Source: Juglans regia
Lineage: Eukaryota; Streptophyta; Magnoliopsida; Fagales; Juglandaceae
Assembly: GCF_001411555.2 (NCBI RefSeq)
Contig: NC_049907.1
Location: 3,480,243-3,544,242, forward strand
Length of the DNA: 64,000 nt
Direction: 5' to 3'
Positions within the stretch are counted from its first letter, which is position 1. The number at the start of each line of letters is the position of its first letter. Under the pieces are notes generated by a model that searched no databases, had not been told where the DNA came from, and was given only the letters and a program-made list of their open reading frames with translations. Of the stretch, positions 1 through 10,979 are shown one piece after another. The translations under genes were made by a program, and so were the position numbers.

Positions 1-1800
1 TAATCTTGCCCACCCCCGTGGGAGTTGGGAATTTCATTTTCAGGTAGAATGTGGAAGTCTCCGCCCTTAGGTGGTTCAGGGTTGGTCACCCCAGGATTGC
101 AATATAGGAGGAGGAGGCCTTTACCACGAGGAAATCCACCATGGACCATCTCCTCTGGTCGGGCTTCTTCGACGTTGGTTCACTCTGGGCCGCCCTCCAG
201 CTCTTTGCCTTGCTCGACTTTCACTCCTTCGTGGCTGCGCGTGGCCATCAGGTCGTTGGCCGCACTGCTCGTCACCCCACTGGTCTAATAGAGCTTCCAA
301 CTTTTCCATTTTCCATTTTCTGCTTTCTGGTGAAGCAATCTTCCATTCGGTGACTGTCGGTTTTGTGGTAGGTGTAGTACTTAGAGCAGGCCAAGCCTTG
401 TTGCTGTTCCCCTTGCGGGCTTGGGTCTCTTTTGGCCTCCACAACCATGCTAGAGTGGGTGCACGGTCCAACCTGCCCACAAGTGGGCTGCTCCTCTATG
501 CATTTGGTCTCATACGTCTTCTTCTTGTTACCTTCCAAGCTCACCCCACAGCTCTGGTTAACGGTTTTCTTGTCTGCCCTTTCCAACTCAGTCTTCCAAG
601 GAACCGTCAATGCCCGAAGAGTATATTCGGAGTCGATAAAAAAAGTTGGCTCGGTCCATGAATTCCCTCAGCAAAATTGGGGTCTTCCACGTGATCTCGG
701 TCATGAAAGGGTTATAGGGCTAGACACTCCAAGCAGAGCCATCAGGGTGATCTTTTCATCTTGATCATCTGTTGTCATCCGCTCCCTGTTGAACCAAGAG
801 AGGTACAACCTCAGACTTTCGTTGTCTCGTTGTTTCATGATCAAAAGGTAGGTAGCAGGTCGCCTCCTTTTTTGGCTTGCCATGAATTGCATCAGGAAGA
901 GTTTGGCCAACTCGGCAACGCTGTCAATGGTCTCGGGTGGTAGGGACCCTAAACCATACTCTCGATGTCCCCTTCAGAGTGAGAGGGAACGCCCAACACG
1001 CGACCTCTCTTGGGAACCCGTACAGAGTCATATGGGCCTTGAACGTTTCCCGGTGTTCTAGGAGATCCTTTGACCCGTCGTACGTGTCAATCTGTGGGAC
1101 TTTAAATCTTGGGGGGAGAGGGACTGCCATAACTTCAGCACTATATGGCATCTCTGCACTGGTGAGCAGCTGGTCCACCGTGGATGTCGTGGCTACTCGC
1201 TTGACCATCTCAGCATATTTATCCCCGAGCTCGAGGGGCATCCTGCGTCACTCTTCTTCGAATTCCGCCGCTTTAGGAGCTTGACGGGACTCAGAGTGGT
1301 GGTTCTGCTCCCCTCCCTCCAGTTCCCCGCTAGCCCTCTGCAATGAGACATTCTCCTAGTGGAGAGCCGTCACTTCCTCTATCAGTTTTCGTATCACTTT
1401 GGCTTGTTCGTTGGTTCTTGCTTCCATCGCTTCGGGTTGTTCTTCTTCACGATGTGAGGATTGGGAGCACGTTGTTGCCAGCATGTGAATGATACGCTAT
1501 TATAGGGAATAATATCTCATAGACGGCGTTACTGTTGATGTAGTGTTTTGCCTAGATGATTATTTTTCTCTTTCTCTCCTACACTAAAACTAACTTAAGC
1601 ATCAGAGGTACCACGGCCCCGAGCCCCTCATTCTCCATCTCAACAGGAACCAAGTTCGAGCTCAACTGCGTGGAGTTGCCTAGACCGCGAAACACAACAT
1701 CAACATATTTTGAGTTTGGACATGGGTTTTTGCTTGGATAGATTTTTGGTTGGATACTAAATTTGTAACAAATGACTCCAATCATTTTTTTTTTTCCGAC
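1..1800 (-). mobile_element. Ty3/gypsy LTR retrotransposon, 5' end, decayed, cut by window edge
   Basis: Read on the minus strand from right to left. An LTR/leader stretch at about 1,800-1,530 holds the words gatgcttaagttag and then cgccgtctatgagat; the latter resembles the leader found just after the primer-binding site of plant gypsy elements (family knowledge). A broken gag reading frame begins at 1,484. At the very left edge (about 60-3) the minus strand encodes YLKMKFPTPTGVGK, a phrase found near the protease/reverse transcriptase part of plant gypsy Pol. Gag is thus followed almost at once by a Pol segment, so part of gag-pol is deleted. The rest of the element lies left of the window. 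The outer LTR border near 1,790-1,800 is approximate. Confidence 0.75.
121..1484 (-). pseudogene. gag pseudogene of Ty3/gypsy element
   Basis: Capsid-type Gag. From a plausible ATG at 1,484 the frame reads through an acidic, Glu-rich N-terminus. The recognisable retrotransposon Gag domain follows at about 1,240-700 (motifs PPRFKVPQIDTYDG, HMTLYGFP, AFPLTLKG; then LFLMQFMASQKRRRPATYL and LSWFNRERMTTDDQDEKITL). A weak zinc-knuckle-like remnant (CSKYYTYHKTDSHRMEDCF) is at about 370-315. The frame has at least two stops in the N-terminal part (near 1,360 and 1,250) and frame changes near 930 and 700, so it cannot make Gag. It is a molecular fossil with no host role that I can see. Confidence 0.75.
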
Positions 1801-1819
1801 TTACTCAATACAACTCATT

Positions 1820-2045
1820 TTATTCGGTTAATCAGGTTGTTTGAATAATGAGTTGAGATGAGATAAGTTGAAATGAAAGTTGAAAGTTAAATAAAATATT
1901 ATTAGAATATTATTTTTTAATATTAATATTATTTTAATATTTAAAAAAATTGAATTATTTATGATATTTTGTATAAGAATTTGAAAAAATTATAATGATA
2001 AGATGAGATGAGTTAAAACACTTATTATATCCAAACTGAGACTAA
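1820..2045 (-). repeat. MITE, 'ctcaactcatctcaac' family, copy 1
   Basis: A roughly 220-bp AT-rich unit with gagttgagatgagataag near its left end and gataagatgagatgagtt near its right end, around a core of aat/att runs. The same unit recurs, in either orientation, at 5,875-6,065, 17,355-17,505, 17,523-17,712 and 25,801-26,010. The family is non-coding and its superfamily is not identified. From 2,046 to 2,500 I see only AT-rich, non-coding sequence. Confidence 0.6.
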
Positions 2046-2502
2046 GTTGGTTGATCCAATATGAAGCAGCCGCAACAAATGGTCTGGTCTAGTATATGAA
2101 TCAATGTTAAAATAAATAATCAAGTTCAACCCAACACAGTTCATTTTTTTTTTTAATTATGAAAATGACTATTTACTCGACTCTAGATTGATCCGAAAGT
2201 AACCCAATTATTAATAAACTCAGTTGGTTTACCCAAATTAACATGAACCCAATTATGTAACAATATCAACCATATTATATCACTCCGGATTCATATAAAA
2301 TTTGCATGTCCTGATCCATCCGAGGGACAACCTACAAAATTTCCCGTTTTAATGTCATTATTTAATTCTCCTTATGACAAGTGACATAAGGTGAGAGAAG
2401 TTACTACTCTAATCAAAGTTAAACAACAAAATTGTTGTTACTTTCTCGACAAAACGTGAATAAAGAAATCCAACCCATATCGTGTCATCCTTACATTCTT
2501 TA

Positions 2503-5112
2503 AAAGAAAAGACATTCACCAACAATGCACCTTCCGAGGGATATCCGTGTCACATCATCTCCTTCAACTTACTTGAATACAAAATCCAGCTTGTTTATGT
2601 TGCCCTCTTGCTCATAGAGTCCTACTCCAGCTAAATGCTGCTCTTCACATCGGTATTTTAAAGGTATTATTATGTCAACCACATTATATAGAAAGTTACC
2701 TTTAACGTTCTACATTAGCCCCACACACATGAGATTTCATACATACATACACATATAAGATTTCCATGTGTATGGATCTAGATGCAATACGTGGAGATCC
2801 TTTATTTGGTACCAATCAAGTTTAGAAAGATGCAAAGTAGCAGAGCGGATGGTGAAATCTCATCATCTAACACAAATGGATGCTGAAAGTAGAGGAAATT
2901 ACATGACGTTGTTAAGCACCTAAGCTGCCTCTGGGAGATGGACTCATAGCTGTAGCCCAAAAGAAATTGCAGGGAAAAGAATAGAAGAAATCATCGCAGG
3001 GCAACTAGGAAAACTATCATGGCAGTCAAGTCTGATTGCTTGTGCTTTACCTTGTTCAGAAAATTCCCAAACGCGCGCATTACTCTTACTGCAATGTAAA
3101 CTTTGTAGTTTCCCTTCAAATGTCAAAGATTGTCACTCTAATTTATAGGTGTCATTATCTATAGGTTTTCTTTCTAATTATAATACTGACATTTCAGTGT
3201 ACCACCCCTTCAAACTGACCGAGTAACAGTCAACTTCAGAGCTGAATAATCAATCTTGTTTTGTAGATTTCTTTTAGAAACTCTGAAGCATAAAACTAAG
3301 AATGATCTACAAAACATGATCATCCAAGGGGGCAAATGAACATTTTTTTATGAAACTCACACTGACAAACACCAGCATGACAAGTTGTTATCTCAGACCA
3401 CATGCCAAAGGATTTCTCAGTCACGCGCACGCCTGAACATTGACTGCAAAACCAACTTCCTCCAACTCACACTATTGCCGCTACACCTATCAACATTAGC
3501 CCTTAGATTCTGAGCAGTATTCATAAACATTTCTAGCTTCTTCTGGATCTCATCTATCACAAGCGTCACTGCCTCCTCTTCACCAAGAGCGATATCAGCT
3601 TTCTCTAGCATTGAATCAGTCTCAATTCGCAGTTTACGAATAAGTGCCTCAATGTTACCCAAGTCCTTCTTTGTAGTAAGAGTGCCATCTCGCATTGAGC
3701 TGATTACTCCCCTTTTTCCTTCCAGTGCACTCTGACGGCTCTTAAAAACTGAGTTGCACCATTTTCCCAGATAGCCCATTGGAACAGACAATGCACCCGT
3801 CAATGCCGTTGCCCAAGCCGGAGCTTTAATGGCAGCTGCCACCACCATGAGAGCTAACACAGACACAAATACAACAACAAAAATGACATTGAACACTATC
3901 CTACATGTCCTCACATGTTCCAATTTCTTGTCTAGCTTTGTTTTCCGAAGCTGCAATTTGTCCAACACCGATTCATGCTGCTCATAAACTGATGGAAAAG
4001 GTCGAGAAAACTCGTCAGCAAATGGGTCCTCCGCATCCTTGAATTTACTCAACTCTTGCAATGTCTTCACATACTTCACCCCATCAACCACTTCTTCCTC
4101 AAAATTCTTGACTGCAAACTGAACTATCAACTGGTTATCACGTGTGTGCTTCAGGCAGTCCTCAAGGGCAGTGCAGAAGTCCAATGCCCAGAGACTATTT
4201 TGGAAGTAATCCTTCAGGAACGAGAAAAATTCCTGATTGTTCCATATATCTTCCTTACACTTGAGGTTGAAATTGGCTATTTCCAGGTGCATTTCATATA
4301 GACATTTGACGATCTCTTTGATTGAGTCAGAAGAAACGAGCTGAGGTTCCCCGACCACGGTGGCATCACCGGACTCTAAGTCCACATCCAGTTCACGCGC
4401 CACCTCATGGGCGCTCATATCAGCCGTGAAATGGGTCTTGCTTGAGTTACTAACCATGCTTGCAGATTTTCCGGCTAATGACGAGACATACTTAAGCTTT
4501 ATATGCAACTCTTTGCTATCCAAAAGCGATTATTTCTTTCTTATAGCCGAATTTTTTTTTCTCGCTGCTATCTGATTGAACCAGTTTCAAATCTAAGTAT
4601 CAGTAATCCAGCTAACCAGGTCGCACCATCCGAAGAAAGGATAAAATAAAAATTAACAAAATTCAGCTAAATCAGGCCGATTGGGAGCTTGAGGAACAAG
4701 AAAACTGCTGAAGGCACAAACTTTGGTTAAGATTTTGAGAACTCAAAAGCTTATGCTTCACTTAGCAAAACAAGCTAGATCCAAATAAAAATAAATACAA
4801 AAATCCTAGATGAAGACGTCAAATTTCCTAGTAGATCTTGCTAGCCATCTATTGGAAGGTAGTTGGGTACCTGAAATTTTGCTGAAATTAAACTCCATGT
4901 AGAGTACTCAGCAAAAAAAACAAAAATCTCCGTGTAGAGTAAATAGTCCCAAAATCCAAGCCAAACACAGTAATAATCTTCGAAAGCTAAGATCTTTGGG
5001 TAGCAGTGAACGATCTTTGATATGAAACAATTAGAGAAAGATGCCCATAAATTAAATCTATGAATTGAAACAGGAAAAAAAACCAAGACAATGACGGTAG
5101 GAAGAGGAGATA
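2503..5112. repeat. Duplicated UPF0496 block, copy 1
   Basis: This block is collinear with 13,327-16,880: shared left flank (aaaagacattcaccaacaat), shared 3' region, coding sequence and 5' region (caagctagatccaaataaa against caagctggatccaaataaa). Differences are substitutions, small indels, a 931-bp insertion in copy 2, and the right end. Copy 1 stops matching near 5,112, whereas copy 2 continues into a GC-richer stretch at 16,890-17,060. The two copies are in the same orientation about 11 kb apart, so this is a direct local duplication. Confidence 0.85.
3417..4457 (-). CDS. UPF0496 (DUF677) family protein, copy 1
   Basis: A 346-aa protein from the start MVSNSSKTHF; an in-frame upstream Met at 4,523 would give 368 aa. 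I prefer the inner start because its context (aagcATGG) is good and because, as I remember them, UPF0496/At4g34320-like proteins begin at the same place. Family signatures: SIKEIVKCLYEMHLE, CKEDIWNNQE, a FCTALEDCLKHTRD block and KTLQELSKFKDAEDPF. Then comes a basic coiled segment (KLQLRKTKLDKKLEHV), two adjacent hydrophobic segments (about residues 200-245, VFNVIFVVVFVSVLALMVVAAAI and WATALTGALSVPMGYLG), and a C-terminal coiled-coil region rich in Glu, Lys and Leu. The frame is intact and intronless. Some members (At14a/AFL1 type) are membrane-associated and linked to integrin-like or stress functions; the role of this one is not shown. The sister gene lies at 15,232-16,245. Confidence 0.88.
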   Translation of the reverse strand: MVSNSSKTHFTADMSAHEVARELDVDLESGDATVVGEPQLVSSDSIKEIVKCLYEMHLEIANFNLKCKEDIWNNQEFFSFLKDYFQNSLWALDFCTALEDCLKHTRDNQLIVQFAVKNFEEEVVDGVKYVKTLQELSKFKDAEDPFADEFSRPFPSVYEQHESVLDKLQLRKTKLDKKLEHVRTCRIVFNVIFVVVFVSVLALMVVAAAIKAPAWATALTGALSVPMGYLGKWCNSVFKSRQSALEGKRGVISSMRDGTLTTKKDLGNIEALIRKLRIETDSMLEKADIALGEEEAVTLVIDEIQKKLEMFMNTAQNLRANVDRCSGNSVSWRKLVLQSMFRRARD

Positions 5113-5874
5113 AAAGGTTTTTAATATATAAGTTATTATTCAGTCTATATCGATAGTTTTTTTTTCTATATAATATGAAATAATAAATAGTAATTGATGA
5201 GGATGTGTGATAGTGAATAACAAGTTGATAAAAAGAATATTCTTTTTCAACGAGTTTTGTAATATATCCGTTACCATTCAATGTATTCGTTTCACAATTC
5301 ATATTTGATAATTTTTTTTTATAAGGTATGAGACGTGAAATAATAATTAATAATTAATAAAAAAAATTATTTAAAAAAAAAAAAAACAGCCGAGACATGA
5401 AAAGTGATACCAATCAAACCACGGACTGGAATTTTTGACTTGGCATCCATCTATTCCACGATGTCGCTGGCTGCAGAATCCCAGACCTAGAAAAAGGAAT
5501 CCATAGTACATGTGGGCTTTTCCTTTACAAAACCATTGGTGGATGTCTACTGCTACAGCATGATTTTCCACGTTCATGGGGAAAAGCTTGTATACCGCAC
5601 ATGGTGGACCTATGCTGCTCTAATTTTTTTTATTTAATGATTAAGAAATCGATTTTAAATGTATTAATATATTTTTTTATTTTTTAAAAATATTTAATAT
5701 ATTAAAAAAATATGAAAAACAAAAGTGGTTAGCGATATAAACAAGCAGTATTATTCAAGCGACAGAGTAACAATGTTCTTTGATAAGAGTATTATTAGGG
5801 TGCCGCCAGTGTCTCTAGGTTAAATTTTATTTATTTTTATATTTTTAAAATATTTTTAAATATTATTAAAAAAT
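5113..5874. other. Non-coding interval upstream of UPF0496 copy 1
   Basis: AT-rich DNA. A short stretch of mixed composition at about 5,390-5,620 looks single-copy within this window and lies on the promoter side of UPF0496 copy 1. No convincing gene, promoter motif or RNA was found. Confidence 0.4.
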
Positions 5875-6065
5875 AATAAAAAATATAAATTTCATTATTT
5901 TTCTCAACTCATCTCAACTAATCATTATAATATTGTTAAAATATCACACAAAATAAAATAAACAATTCGATTTTTTTAAATTTTAAAATAAAAATAATAT
6001 TAAAAAATATATTTTAACAATATTTTATTCAATTTTTAACTTTAATCTCAACTCATTTCATCTCA
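5875..6065 (+). repeat. MITE, 'ctcaactcatctcaac' family, copy 2
   Basis: Begins tttctcaactcatctcaac and ends tctcaactcatttcatctc, with the family's aat/att core between. Same family as 1,820-2,045 but in the opposite orientation. Confidence 0.6.
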
Positions 6066-6247
6066 TTTGTAGAAACAAGCGAGACGTAATAATCACTTAC
6101 TTAACTATTAAGAAAAATAAAAAAATAAATACACAAACAGTTAAAATGAATAGGCAAAATAAGAAATCATAGAATCATTTTCCATTTGTTAAATATAAAA
6201 CATTATTATAAAGAAGCACACAAGAGGATCGAAAACTTGGGCCACAA

Positions 6248-9200
6248 TGGTTAGGAGCGAAAGCACTCTCATGAAGGAAAACAATAGTCTTTTAGTGTAT
6301 TCTTTTATGAATACCCAAAACCCCACACCATCTCTCCTCCAAAGTCAAAAAGAGACAAGAAGGCTATGAACCAATCTCATGTATAAGATAATTTTACAAG
6401 GGTTGAACCTGTTGATCTCATTGCACCTAAAGTTCAATGCAATTATTGTTTTAAGATTTATGGATGCCATCATAAAAATGGTACTTCATCAATGTCACAT
6501 CACCTAAGATATGCTTGTCCAAACTCTCCGATTAGAGAGAATAAAAATCTTGGGAAAGATAAATCACTATCACACACTGGAGTTAGGATAGATGGTAAAG
6601 GATCTAGTCCTCCAGTGTTAGGACAATATGATCGTGAAAAATTAAAGGCGATGATTTCCAATTTGTTTATCCAGTGTGAATTGTCATTTAAGGTTATAGA
6701 GCATTCGGCGTTTGTTAAATTTTTGTGTTATTTAGAGCCTAGACACACATTGCCATCTCGAACCACCTTCCAAAAAGAGTGTATTGATTTATACAAGGAG
6801 GAGAAGCAAAGGTTGAAGGCATTGTTGAGTAGTCAAAGAGTTTGTTTGACCATCGATATATGGACATCGGAGCAAAACAAGAATTATATTTGTGTTACAT
6901 GTCATTATATTGATCAAATTTAGATATTACACAAGAAAATTATAATGTTTTTCAAGATTCCTAATCATAGGGATGAGACCATTGCTTGGATGTTAGAGTC
7001 TTGCTTGGCAGATTGTGAGATTAACCGCATTTGTATGATCACCGTGGATAATGTCTCCTCTAATGATGTTGCTATTGATCATGTGAGGAGGAACATAAGA
7101 GATAATGAATTCACAATTTTGGGAGGAGAGTTCATACATGTGCGATGTGCTGCACATATTTTAAACCTCATTGTATGTGATGGTTTAAAAATTATTCATG
7201 ATACTGTAAATAAGATTAGAGAAACAATAAGATTTGTGAGGTCCTCACGGGCAATGCTTGATATGTTTAAAACATGTACAAATGAGTTGAATGTTGTGTG
7301 TGAAAAAATAGTGTGTTTAGATGTTCCTACTAGATGAAACTCAACATACATAATGCTTAGTGTTACTGAAGAATACGAAAGAGATTTGGTGCTAATGGGA
7401 GTGAATGAGTCATAGCTTTTGGCGCCTCCGTTTAAAGATTGGCAAATGGCTCGAATGTTTATTCAGTTTCTAAATATTTTTTATGATACCACTTATCTCT
7501 GGATCATTGTATGTGACCTCTAATATGTTATTTCAACAAATTTGTATAATTGAGAACACTTTGAACAACATGAGTCAGAGTGAGGATGATATGTTGAAGA
7601 TGATGATTTCTACTATGAAATTAAGTTTGATAAATATTGGGAGAACACAGATAGGATAAACATGATTGCTTATGTAGCTTTTGTCCTTAATCCTCGATAT
7701 AAGATTACAGCCTTGTCATATTGGTTAAAAAGGTGCAAATGGAATGAATGCGTAGATAGAATTGAGGCCAAAGTAAGATTGCTCATGAATCGTTTGATTG
7801 AGCAATACCACAAGTTTTATGGACTAGGTAGTGGAAGATCAAATATGGCCCAAAGAAGTTCCTCAGGTATTATTGGTGATGACCTGGACTGTGAAAATTT
7901 TGATACAGCTCTAGAACAATATCTTAAGAAGCAAAACAGTTCAGTACTTAGCTCAGACATGGATAGATATTTATCAGATGTGATTGAACAAAAAATACTC
8001 GAGTTTGATATTTTTGATTGGTGGATAAGAACTCATTTAGATATCACATCCTTGCGGAGATCGCACGTGATGTATTGGGCATCCCTATTTCCACCGTCGC
8101 ATCCGAGTTCGCATTCAGCACCAGTGGACGTGTAATAGACCCATACTGAAGCTCATTAGCTCTGGAGACTGTCCAAACACTAATTTGCACACAAAATTGG
8201 TTGAGTTATGAACCACTTAATTCTTGGGAGGTCGAGGAGTATGTAGAACGCGTTGACATCGAAGGTAAATACTTTTATTTGCTAAGTTTGATTTTTATTA
8301 TTAATTTGTCCATTTAACTTAATCTCTACATTTGTTTCTACTTAAGGTAACCCTCTTCCTTCAACTTTAGCAATTTCAGCAACTTCAACTTCAACTTAAC
8401 CCTCTTCTTAAGGTTCATTTTATTTTTGTAATAATTCATTGGAATTGATATTGTGCTTAAGAATTTTCATTCTTGTTTTGTTACTTAAATTGTTGGTTTT
8501 ACTGGTTCCTAATTGTTTGTACTTCCAGGCTGCTGTAATTACTTTGGGGCAGGTGTCTGCTTGCCAACTGCTTCCATTACTCCTCTTATGCAAACTAATT
8601 CAGTGATTAGTTTATCAAAATTCCATTATCTTGTAAATTCTCTAGGATAAGCAAGAAGAAGCAGCAATTAATGCAGAGAATAATGCTGGTTTGTTATGAT
8701 TTCTGCTATCTTTGCCACATAATGATGAGTTTATCTAGTTTTTATTATTTGTGCACTTTTCTAGTGGTCACATGATGTACATCACATGACTCTACCAAAC
8801 TCTATCCATGGTGGGTCAGAGCAACTTTTCTTGGAGCTAATTGAATTTACATTTTCATATCTATTGTTCTTAGCTTGCAGAATCCATGTACGAGTACAAG
8901 GTATGATGTTCCTGATCTTAGAGGGTTCCCTCAATGCAGGCCTTGGGAATGAGGTTGTTGAAGAAGGTTGATAGACCTGAATACATGGTATGTTTTCTCA
9001 CATGATTTCACACAAAAATCATAGCAAATGCACACTAATCATCTTTAAGCCACAAAAGGGACTCATAGAATTACTTTTAATATTTGTTGTATGTAAGTGA
9101 CAGTACACCATAGCTATGTTGGGGTATGCAGAAGAACATTAGATAACTGTTCTGGAGCTTACTTACAATTATGGTGTGACTAAATATACCAAGGGAAATA

Positions 9201-9885
9201 CATATGCTCAGGTCAATTTATTAGAGAACTGTTTTTCCATATTGGACTAGTTTTCTTCATTATGGAAATTTTGGCCACCCATTTTCTTTTAAATTTATGT
9301 GGCTTCTATTCCAGATTGCTATCTGACCCCTATTCCATATTCAAGATATGAATACTAATGCACTTTGATCTTTGTAAATTTGTATTTTAGTTGAATTAGT
9401 TGTGATGTATTATTATTTATTTTATTTTTTGTAAATTTATGTTTTAGTTAATTATTTGTGATGTATTATTATTTATTTTATTTTTTATAAATTTATATTT
9501 TGCATTGTGATGTAATAATAATATTATTTATTTTACATTTTTATTTATTTTGTTTGTTAATTTTTTTTATAAAAATCTTTTATTAAAAGTGTTATTCATA
9601 TTTTTTTAAAAAAATATGAATAACTTAAGCATATCAGAAAAGAAAACAAATGCTATAAAAAAATTTGTTTTTAAGTTTTAAAGTTTTTTTTTTAAATAAA
9701 ATATTAAAATCAGATTTATCCGATTATAATCTGAATCCAGATTAAATTCGAATATTCATCCGGATTAAATTCAGATTAATTCAAATGAATAACCGTCCGA
9801 ATTTTAATATTCAGATTCGATTATAGCCGAATATCCAGATTCGTTTTAACACTCCTTAATGGGTAGGAGCGAAAGCACTTTCACG
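6248..9885 (+). mobile_element. hAT-type DNA transposon remnant between 27-bp direct repeats
   Basis: The stretch holds a dead Ac-like transposase (6,390-8,265) followed by AT-rich non-coding DNA. From 9,700 to 9,850 it is full of gaat/gatt-type words (ccgaatatccagattcg) ending in ttttaacactcc, which resembles the subterminal repeats and terminal inverted repeat of plant hAT elements. I find no matching left terminus. Instead both sides carry the same 27-base phrase (starting ATGG.TAGGAGCGAAAGC; 6,248-6,274 and 9,859-9,885, 24 of 27 identical). The borders given are those repeats, not proven transposon ends. Confidence 0.6.
6390..8265 (+). pseudogene. hAT (Ac-like) transposase with BED zinc finger, broken
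   Basis: BED zinc-finger remnant at about 6,395-6,510 (CNYC ... HHLRYAC). Central RNase-H-like part at 6,600-7,337 (LTIDIWTSEQNKNYICVT, then MITVDNVSSNDVAID, HVRCAAHILNLIV). C-terminal region at 7,662-8,265 including the dimerisation domain (IARDVLGIPISTVASE, SGRVIDPY, TVQTLICTQNWL). Breaks: a stop where the BED tryptophan belongs (near 6,390), a stop after HYIDQI at 6,920, a TGA exactly where the conserved PTRWNS tryptophan should be (7,335), a disrupted 7,340-7,660 stretch, a frame change near 8,050 and a stop in the dimerisation domain (near 8,147). It encodes no active transposase. Confidence 0.88.
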
Positions 9886-10115
9886 GACGATCGGCTGCGG
9901 CAGAAGAGGATGCATCTGCAAAAGTAATTGGTGCAGTACTCGTTTTGGTATTTGTGTTCCTGCTGGCGTATGTTGCCGTCACTCTATTTTTTTGCTCAAG
10001 AACTGCCGCAGCAAACAAGAAAACGATGAAAGCTCCCGGAAAGGATGCTCGCATCCCAAGGGATAAGTTTGAAGAAGACCCAAGTCAATTCTTTCGCTAC
10101 CTAAGCAAGAAGTAA
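9867..10115 (+). pseudogene. 3' part of a small single-pass membrane protein gene (unknown)
   Basis: An open frame of 82 codons ends at a TAA (10,113-10,115). It has no Met at its head and lies directly after a stop, so only the C-terminal part of a protein can be read. Visible parts: an Ala/Glu-rich stretch (SAAAEEDASAK), one strong hydrophobic segment (VIGAVLVLVFVFLLAYVAVT), Cys-Ser-Arg, then a basic tail ending FFRYLSKK. Codon use and the clean membrane segment argue that it was coding. An ATG at 9,859 begins MGRSEST in another frame, and a near-identical start (MVRSEST) sits 3.6 kb upstream at 6,248, across the hAT remnant. I do not recognise the family. It could be a surviving last exon or a gene broken by insertion or frameshift. 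Confidence 0.4.
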
Positions 10116-10160
10116 ATTCTGTACCTATACAATCCCAAAACAGTCTGTACGGACTGTTGC

Positions 10161-10220
10161 CATGTATGAATGGAGTATCGCCGATTTATACATGTATGAA
10201 TGGAGTATCGCCGATTTGAT
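10161..10220 (+). repeat. 30-bp tandem duplication
   Basis: Two adjacent 30-base units beginning catgtatgaatggagtatcg, differing only in the last bases. They lie just after the stop of the membrane-protein fragment, in what would be its 3' UTR. An 18-base imperfect palindrome (acagtctgtacggactgt) lies just before. Confidence 0.85.
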
Positions 10221-10975
10221 ACTTGGCTTGTCGAGGTAGGGGATACCACCCCGCTTGATCTTTGATTAATGGCTATAATAATTATGGAAATAAATTAGTT
10301 GAGACGTACGTACGTACGTACATGTTATATTTGATTGGTGTATATAATTATGCTTTGCTATCTTTTTCGGCTATATTCACCATTTCTGTTTGATTTTTCG
10401 TTAATCGTTTTGGGACTTCTTTCTTTCGTCAAAGTGGGATGATTCGTATTCCATCCAACATGCGATTCGATAGGTTTTGAACCCAATATTGGAAGGGAAA
10501 AAAATTTGCTATTGAAAGTAAAAGGGAAGCAAATGCGTGTGCGTATTTAGATTATAGACACATGCTGCATACATTAAGGTTTATACGATTTATTGCTAGA
10601 CTAATGCTAGTAACTAGTAAGTCCCAAGTTCTGCATACTCTGTTTAAAAAATATTAGAGTTATAGTTAAAACTAAAGATTTATTTATTTATTTAAAATTA
10701 AATATTATTTCTCATTTTATAATTAATGAAATGAACGTACGGCACGTAATATATATATATATACACATAGAATAAAATTATATCCACCGACATATTCTCC
10801 CGATGCTAGATCTTTATTGATGTGGTCATAACCATGTGGCTTCTTTAATATTAAAAAAAAAATTAAAAATGAGGCTTGCTGAAATTAAAAAAAGAAAAAA
10901 AAAGAAGAAGAGAAATTTATGTTAAATATATATATATATATATAAACAAAGAAGAATGTAAATATGAGAAATGAA
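10221..10975. other. Non-coding, AT-rich, with simple repeats
   Basis: Contains an ACGT run near 10,303-10,322, a short TA run near 10,750 and another at 10,927-10,945. No gene or recognisable element. Confidence 0.5.
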
Positions 10976-10979
10976 GAAA

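Noticed and set aside
71..764. Plus-strand frames of up to 196 codons at the left edge
   Set aside because: They are opposite the decayed gag on the minus strand, which carries the recognisable Gag and zinc-knuckle text.
4841..5302. 153-aa minus-strand frame upstream of UPF0496 copy 1
   Set aside because: Rich in Tyr/Phe/Ile from AT-rich DNA, no domain, and the homologous stretch in copy 2 does not keep the frame.
6248..6274. 27-bp direct repeats as a hAT target duplication
   Set aside because: hAT elements duplicate 8 bp; the repeats are reported as unexplained instead.
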